Shown one piece after another: positions 6,390-9,705 of a stretch of 9,705 bases of DNA. This DNA is from Sutterellaceae bacterium (GTDB taxonomy: Bacteria; Pseudomonadota; Gammaproteobacteria; Burkholderiales; Burkholderiaceae_F), in assembly GCA_030531135.1 (NCBI GenBank), contig JAUNOJ010000054.1, forward strand, positions 1 to 9,705. Direction: 5' to 3'. Positions within the stretch are counted from its first letter, which is position 1. The number at the start of each line of letters is the position of its first letter. The notes beneath the pieces were generated by a model. The model worked only from the letters and a program-made list of their open reading frames with translations. It made no database searches and was not told the origin of the DNA. The position numbers and the translations under genes were made by a program.

Positions 6390-6419
6390 CGAAACGTCGA
6401 TTCCCCGATCGTCGTTTCG
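6390..6419. repeat. 30-base imperfect palindrome/hairpin before the cytochrome gene
   Basis: CGAAACGTCGAT (6390-6401) and ATCGTCGTTTCG (6408-6419) pair at 11 of 12 positions (one T-T mismatch) around the loop TCCCCG. It ends 18 bases before the Shine-Dalgarno. No T-run follows, so it is not a terminator. It could be an operator for a dimeric regulator or a 5' UTR stem that stabilises the mRNA. Confidence 0.6.
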
Positions 6420-6437
6420 ACCCCAACGCACAAAAAC

Positions 6438-6442
6438 AGGAG
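6438..6442 (+). promoter_or_regulatory. Strong Shine-Dalgarno of the cytochrome gene
   Basis: AGGAG lies seven bases before the ATG at 6450. It favours that ATG over the second ATG at 6456, which would be 13 bases away. Confidence 0.85.
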
Positions 6443-6449
6443 ATAAATC

Positions 6450-6713
6450 ATGAACATGCGTTTGTTCGTTTTGGCTGCCGCCGGTGCAGCCCTCATGGCC
6501 GGCTCTTTGTCCGCCGCCCCCTTGGCCGATCGTCACGTCGGTCGCGCTGTCACGTGCGACAAGTGCCACGTTCCCGCACCGCCCACCGTCAAGTTTGAAA
6601 ACTGCTTGGCCTGCCACGGCGGCGCCGATGCACTCGTTGCCAAGAACCCGGTTCACGCAGCTTTGAAGAGCGGCGCCAACTGCGGTATGTGCCACAAGGG
6701 CCACAAGGAATGA
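6450..6713 (+). CDS. Secreted triheme cytochrome c (cytochrome c3-like), 87 residues
   Basis: A Sec signal peptide occupies about 1-22 (MNMRLFVLAAAGAALMAGSLSA, probably cut before APLADRH). The mature part, about 65 residues, has three CxxCH heme sites: CDKCH (36-40), CLACH (52-56) and CGMCH (78-82). Outside the motifs there are exactly three more histidines, H29, H69 (NPVHA) and H85 (HKGH), so three bis-histidine hemes are possible. The layout 'H..G..CxxCH ... CxxCHG ... NPxH ... CxxCHKGH' follows the heme domain of Shewanella-type flavocytochrome c fumarate reductase (cytochrome c3-like fold), but the fourth heme motif of that domain is absent. It probably carries electrons in the periplasm to a separately encoded reductase; no reductase gene is in the window. 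It has its own terminator, with the FNR-like site and hairpin upstream. Heme attachment requires the Ccm or Ccs system, not seen here. Confidence 0.9.
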   Translation: MNMRLFVLAAAGAALMAGSLSAAPLADRHVGRAVTCDKCHVPAPPTVKFENCLACHGGADALVAKNPVHAALKSGANCGMCHKGHKE

Positions 6714-6723
6714 TGATCTTTTG

Positions 6724-6740
6724 AGCCGAGCCATTCGGCT
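6724..6740 (+). terminator. Small hairpin just after the cytochrome gene
   Basis: AGCCGA (6724-6729) pairs with TCGGCT (6735-6740) around GCCAT. Only TTAACT follows, so it is at best a weak terminator or an mRNA 3'-end stabiliser ahead of the stronger one. Confidence 0.4.
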
Positions 6741-6758
6741 TTAACTCTCAAGTTCGCG

Positions 6759-6801
6759 AACCCGAATACGACTTAATGCGTGTTCGGGTTTGTTTTTGTT
6801 T
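6759..6801 (+). terminator. Intrinsic terminator of the cytochrome gene
   Basis: AACCCGAATACG (6759-6770) pairs with CGTGTTCGGGTT (6779-6790), with one T-G wobble, around ACTTAATG. TGTTTTTGTTT follows. The T-run overlaps the candidate -35 of the next gene. Confidence 0.88.
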
Positions 6802-6827
6802 CGCGATTGCGACGGCACCGTTACAAT
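6799..6827 (+). promoter_or_regulatory. Candidate sigma-70 promoter of the DMT transporter gene
   Basis: TTTCGC (6799-6804) and TACAAT (6822-6827) are separated by 17 bases, about 36 bases before the ATG. The -10 is a five-of-six match; the -35 is weak. The arrangement resembles that before proS. Confidence 0.45.
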
Positions 6828-6863
6828 AACGCGGTTGTTTATTTTGTTTCGAAAGCAAGTTTT

Positions 6864-7793
6864 ATGAGCTTACAGCTGCGCAATTCTTTTCTGTTACTGA
6901 TTACGGCCACCATCTGGGGCTCGGGCTTTGTGGCTCAGGCGCTCGGCATGGAACATGTCTCGCCCTTTACCTTTACTTGGGCGCGATCCATCATCGGCGG
7001 GCTTTTTCTTTTAGCCGTTATCCCCTTTTTGGACACGGTGCGCGCCAAGCGCGATCCCCAAACCGTCACCGGTAAATCGGCTTGGAAAAATCCTTTGGTG
7101 TGGACGGGCGGCATTGTATGCGGGACGGTACTTTTTATTTCGGAGTCCTTGCAGCAGTTCGGACTTTTATACACTACGGTGGGCAAGGCAGGTTTCTTAA
7201 CGAGTCTATATATCGTGATCGTGCCGATTTTGGGTATCTTTGTCGGACGCAAAACGGGCTTTCTCGTTTGGATTTCGGTGGTGATTGCCGCTATCGGTCT
7301 TTACTTTCTTTGTATGCCGGCAGGAAGCTTTTCTTTGGCCATCGGCGACTCCCTTGTTTTGGCCTGTGCCCTATCCTTTAGTTTTCATATTCTGGTGATT
7401 GATCGCTATGCGCCCTTGGTCGATTGCGTGCGTATGAGCTGCGTGCAGTTTTTCGCGGGCAGCCTCTGGGGCTTTATCCTGATGATGATCTTCGAGCCCC
7501 CGACCATGGAAGCGCTGCAAGCGGCGCTGCCGGCCATGCTCTACGCCGGCATCATGAGTAACGGCATTGCTTACACGCTTCAGGTCATTGCGCAAAACGG
7601 CGTGCATCCGACGCTGGCTTCTTTGATCATGAGTTTGGAGAGCGTGGTGAGCGTCATCTGCGGGTGGCTCATCATGAACCAGGCATTGAGTGCCAGAGAG
7701 CTTTTCGGGTGCGTTTTGATGTTGGGTGCTATTGTTTTGGCGCAGTTGCCGGTGCAAATGGTTAAACGACTGCTCGGAATCGGAAAGCGGTAA
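6864..7793 (+). CDS. DMT superfamily (EamA) inner membrane transporter
   Basis: 309 residues from the ATG at 6864 (MSLQLRNSFLLLITATIWGSGFVAQALGM). The opening TATIWGSGFVA is the typical start of an EamA repeat. Two EamA domains are visible, about 8-150 and 162-297, together giving about ten membrane segments. SLQQFGLLYTTVGKAGFLTSLY (96-116) and the repeat-2 counterpart AYTLQVIAQNGVHPTLASLIMSLESV (236-261) are the conserved helix pairs of the family. Members export or import amino acids, nucleotides or other metabolites; the substrate cannot be read from sequence. A GTG at 6780 would extend the frame by 28 codons, but that start lies inside the terminator hairpin and the promoter would then be within the gene, so the shorter start is preferred despite only a weak ribosome-binding site. 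Terminators on both sides indicate a single-gene unit. Confidence 0.92.
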   Translation: MSLQLRNSFLLLITATIWGSGFVAQALGMEHVSPFTFTWARSIIGGLFLLAVIPFLDTVRAKRDPQTVTGKSAWKNPLVWTGGIVCGTVLFISESLQQFGLLYTTVGKAGFLTSLYIVIVPILGIFVGRKTGFLVWISVVIAAIGLYFLCMPAGSFSLAIGDSLVLACALSFSFHILVIDRYAPLVDCVRMSCVQFFAGSLWGFILMMIFEPPTMEALQAALPAMLYAGIMSNGIAYTLQVIAQNGVHPTLASLIMSLESVVSVICGWLIMNQALSARELFGCVLMLGAIVLAQLPVQMVKRLLGIGKR

Positions 7794-7817
7794 GTTCGAC
7801 GGCATTTATACCGACAG

Positions 7818-7852
7818 GAGCCGATGGATCGACGCCATCGGCTCTTTTCTTT
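7818..7852 (+). terminator. Intrinsic terminator of the DMT transporter gene
   Basis: GAGCCGATGG (7818-7827) pairs perfectly with CCATCGGCTC (7835-7844) around ATCGACG, followed by TTTTCTTT. It begins 25 bases after the stop. Confidence 0.93.
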
Positions 7853-8000
7853 GCGCTGTGCATTGCAACGAACGTTTGGGCAGAGAGATACGCAGATAAT
7901 GCTCGCAGACTCGTCACAGCTGCTTCTGAGCGCATTTTGAGACGGATGTGCAAGGCTCGGTCAAAAGGCAGGCAAAAATTGCCTTGCGTTTCCGACGGAT
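7853..8000. other. Intergenic region between convergent genes, no gene supported
   Basis: About 150 bases between the transporter terminator and the ppiD terminator hold no convincing coding sequence or known RNA. Short frames crossing it lack family resemblance. GCAAGGC (7950-7956) and GCCTTGC (7981-7987) form an inverted repeat with a nested shorter stem, AAGGCA/TGCCTT; it may back up ppiD termination. There is also a bulged stem GCT..CAGA/TCTGAGC near 7904-7933. Confidence 0.5.
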
Positions 8001-8039
8001 AAAAAATTTGGCGGCGTCACTGCTACGAGTCACGCCGCC
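8001..8039 (-). terminator. Intrinsic terminator of the ppiD-like gene
   Basis: On the minus strand GGCGGCGT (8039-8032) pairs with ACGCCGCC (8017-8010), with three more inner pairs after one mismatch. The stem is followed by AAATTTTTT (8009-8001). It lies 26 bases after the ppiD stop and faces the transporter terminator. Confidence 0.88.
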
Positions 8040-8065
8040 GTCGGTTCTATCGCGTTGGGGTGCGA

Positions 8066-9705
8066 TTAGTTTTCGGCATCCTTCACGTCGACTGCACCGG
8101 GCATATAGTCTTTATTCAAAACCACAGCTTCATGCTTTTCGCGCAAAGCCTTCAGGTACATAGCCTGATCGGCCTGACCGAACATCTGAGCCACTTCGTT
8201 GCGATTGGCTTCGATGGCTTCGGGCTTGGCTTCTTGTTTTTCGCTCTTAATCACATGAGCGATGTAGAAACCGTCGTCAGCGGCCACACCCACGTAGGCG
8301 GGCAATTCTTCGGCCGGAACGCGCATCACGGCGTTCACAAGGTTAAAGCCCTGACCGTGCGGGTTGGAGCGAGAAACCGTGATAGCGTCTTCAAACTTGA
8401 CGGCATTCTTGTCCTGACGCACCTTGGCAATCAAGTCCGTACCCTGAGCCTTGGCCTTGGCGGCAGCTTCCTGCGTGGTCATCATCTGAAGGATGTTGGC
8501 ACGCACTTCTTCGAAAGCAGCCACGTGTTTCGGGTGGAATTCGACCACACGAGCGGCAACCAACGTGTTGGGCGCAACTTCGATGGCCTGAGCGTTGCGC
8601 TTTTCACGCAAGCATTCGTCGCTAAAGAGGTTGTCCATCACATGCTGATTGAGGAGACGCTTGATTTCGGCGTCGGCCGGACCCTGGTGGCTCACGTTTT
8701 TCACGGTTTCAGCCTTGAGCTTGTACTTTTCGATCACGGGATCCAAAGAGTCGCTCTGCTCGTAAACCATGTTGGTGAAGTTGTCGGCTTCTTCGGCAAA
8801 GCGCTTCTGGCTTTCCTGTTCCTGATACATGCGGATGATTTCGTCACGCACGTCGGCCAAAGACTTCTGAGCTTCGCCGCGAATGCCGGTCACTTCGATG
8901 ATGTGGTAACCGAATTCGGTTTCGATCGGACCCACGATGTCGCCCTTCTTAGCCTTGAAAACGGCCGTTTCAAAGGCGGGCACCATCATGCCGGTGCCGA
9001 AGTAACCCAAGTCGCCCCCTTCCTGAGCGCTGCCCGTATCGGCAGAGTTTTCCTTGGCAAGCTTGGCAAAGTCGGCCGGATTGGCCTTGACCTTGGCAAG
9101 AATTTCGTTTGCCTTGGCAAGAGCCTTTTCCTTACCGTCGGCCAAATCGATCAGGATGTGGCTGGCACGACGCTCTTCGGACGAACGGAAACGCGTGGCG
9201 TTTTGATCGTAGAAGGTTTTGATGTCTTCTTCGGAAGGCTGAACGTTCTTAAAGAGGTCGGGTGTCAAAACCACGTACTGAACGTCGATCTGATCGGGGC
9301 GTTCAAACGCCTTCTGGTTGTTGGTCCAGTACTCTTTGGCCTGCTCGTCCGTGATCTTGACATCCTTGACGAAGTCGGTCGTCGCAATGCGATGCAAAGC
9401 GATTTCACGACGTTCGGTCAAAAGGTTGTGCAAACCTTCGGCAATCACCGTCGGAACGATGGTCGTACGGGTGATGCCCGAAGCCAAAAGCTGACGAGAC
9501 AAGTCGCCGCGCATCAGATACACGAAGTATTCGTCGCTGTAGCCGGCGCTGGCCAAATAATTCTGATAGAGCTCAGGCTCGAACTTGCCGTCCTTTTGGA
9601 AGGCCGGGAAGGTCTTAATCATTTCGATGGCGGCCTGTTCGCTCACCTCGACGTGTTCCTTGGCGATTTCGCCCGACAAAGAACGATCGTTCATGATGCG
9701 CTCTA
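8066..9705 (-). CDS. ppiD: PpiD/SurA-like peptidyl-prolyl isomerase, N-terminus beyond the window
   Basis: The frame is open through the right edge. The Met at 9694 is internal, because the residues before it (ERI) continue the frame and the PpiD membrane anchor with about 90 N-terminal residues is missing. PpiD is a membrane-anchored periplasmic chaperone at the Sec translocon exit that helps newly exported proteins fold. Counting from the Met at 9694, a SurA-N-like chaperone segment (TFPAFQKDGKFEPELYQNYL, 28-47) matches the E. coli 'ATPAFQ.DGKFD..RY' region. The parvulin domain is about 174-270, with ASHILIDLADG, GGDLGYFGTGMMVPAFE and GPIETEFGYHIIEVTG. A second, degenerate parvulin-like region and a C-terminal chaperone segment follow. 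PpiD of E. coli has weak or no isomerase activity, so catalysis here is uncertain. The terminator lies just downstream. Confidence 0.9.
   Translation of the reverse strand, partial: ERIMNDRSLSGEIAKEHVEVSEQAAIEMIKTFPAFQKDGKFEPELYQNYLASAGYSDEYFVYLMRGDLSRQLLASGITRTTIVPTVIAEGLHNLLTERREIALHRIATTDFVKDVKITDEQAKEYWTNNQKAFERPDQIDVQYVVLTPDLFKNVQPSEEDIKTFYDQNATRFRSSEERRASHILIDLADGKEKALAKANEILAKVKANPADFAKLAKENSADTGSAQEGGDLGYFGTGMMVPAFETAVFKAKKGDIVGPIETEFGYHIIEVTGIRGEAQKSLADVRDEIIRMYQEQESQKRFAEEADNFTNMVYEQSDSLDPVIEKYKLKAETVKNVSHQGPADAEIKRLLNQHVMDNLFSDECLREKRNAQAIEVAPNTLVAARVVEFHPKHVAAFEEVRANILQMMTTQEAAAKAKAQGTDLIAKVRQDKNAVKFEDAITVSRSNPHGQGFNLVNAVMRVPAEELPAYVGVAADDGFYIAHVIKSEKQEAKPEAIEANRNEVAQMFGQADQAMYLKALREKHEAVVLNKDYMPGAVDVKDAEN

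Noticed and set aside
6780..6863. GTG-initiated 28-codon N-terminal extension of the DMT transporter
   Set aside because: The GTG lies within the terminator stem and the extension spans the candidate promoter; the EamA fold begins at the ATG at 6864.
7762..8163. Short frames on both strands in the transporter-ppiD gap
   Set aside because: They cross two intrinsic terminators, overlap the gene ends and have no recognisable protein features.
8066..9694. Complete 542-residue PpiD starting at the ATG at 9694
   Set aside because: The frame stays open to the window edge, the family's membrane anchor is missing, and no ribosome-binding site precedes that ATG. The gene is partial.

Overview
The window is ordinary chromosomal DNA of a Gram-negative proteobacterium. 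ProRS carries the insertion (editing) domain of bacterial type. There is a PpiD-type periplasmic folding factor, a YihY protein with a long C-terminal extension, a FixJ-type regulator and a small secreted multiheme cytochrome c. That mix fits Betaproteobacteria, and the tiny cytochrome resembles the partners of split flavocytochrome c reductases that are abundant in Sutterellaceae (Sutterella/Parasutterella). The taxonomic call is an inference. Leucine codon use leans to TTG: 16 of 26 leucines in the response regulator. I see no insertion sequence, CRISPR array, phage gene, tRNA or rRNA.

Layout, left to right. On the minus strand lies yihY-like > tsaB > rimI; rimI starts in a 4-base overlap with tsaB and runs off the left edge. 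A roughly 210-base divergent region with short repeats and two tandem stem-loops separates this group from proS on the plus strand, which ends in a strong intrinsic terminator. A YeiH-family membrane protein follows. After it come a structured intergenic region and a FixJ/LuxR-type response regulator with no kinase beside it, closed by a clear terminator. Next is a regulatory stretch with an FNR-like site and a 30-base hairpin, leading to an 87-residue triheme cytochrome c. A DMT/EamA transporter with its own promoter and terminator follows. The right end is a minus-strand ppiD-like gene that converges on the transporter and whose N-terminus lies beyond the window.

Functional reading. tsaB and rimI belong to tRNA t6A formation and ribosomal protein S18 acetylation. 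proS charges tRNA-Pro. The orphan regulator plus FNR-like site plus secreted cytochrome suggest an oxygen- or acceptor-responsive respiratory module whose reductase and sensor kinase are encoded elsewhere. No wholly new system is evident. The least explained parts are the cytochrome control region, the proS leader and the yeiH-regulator intergenic region.
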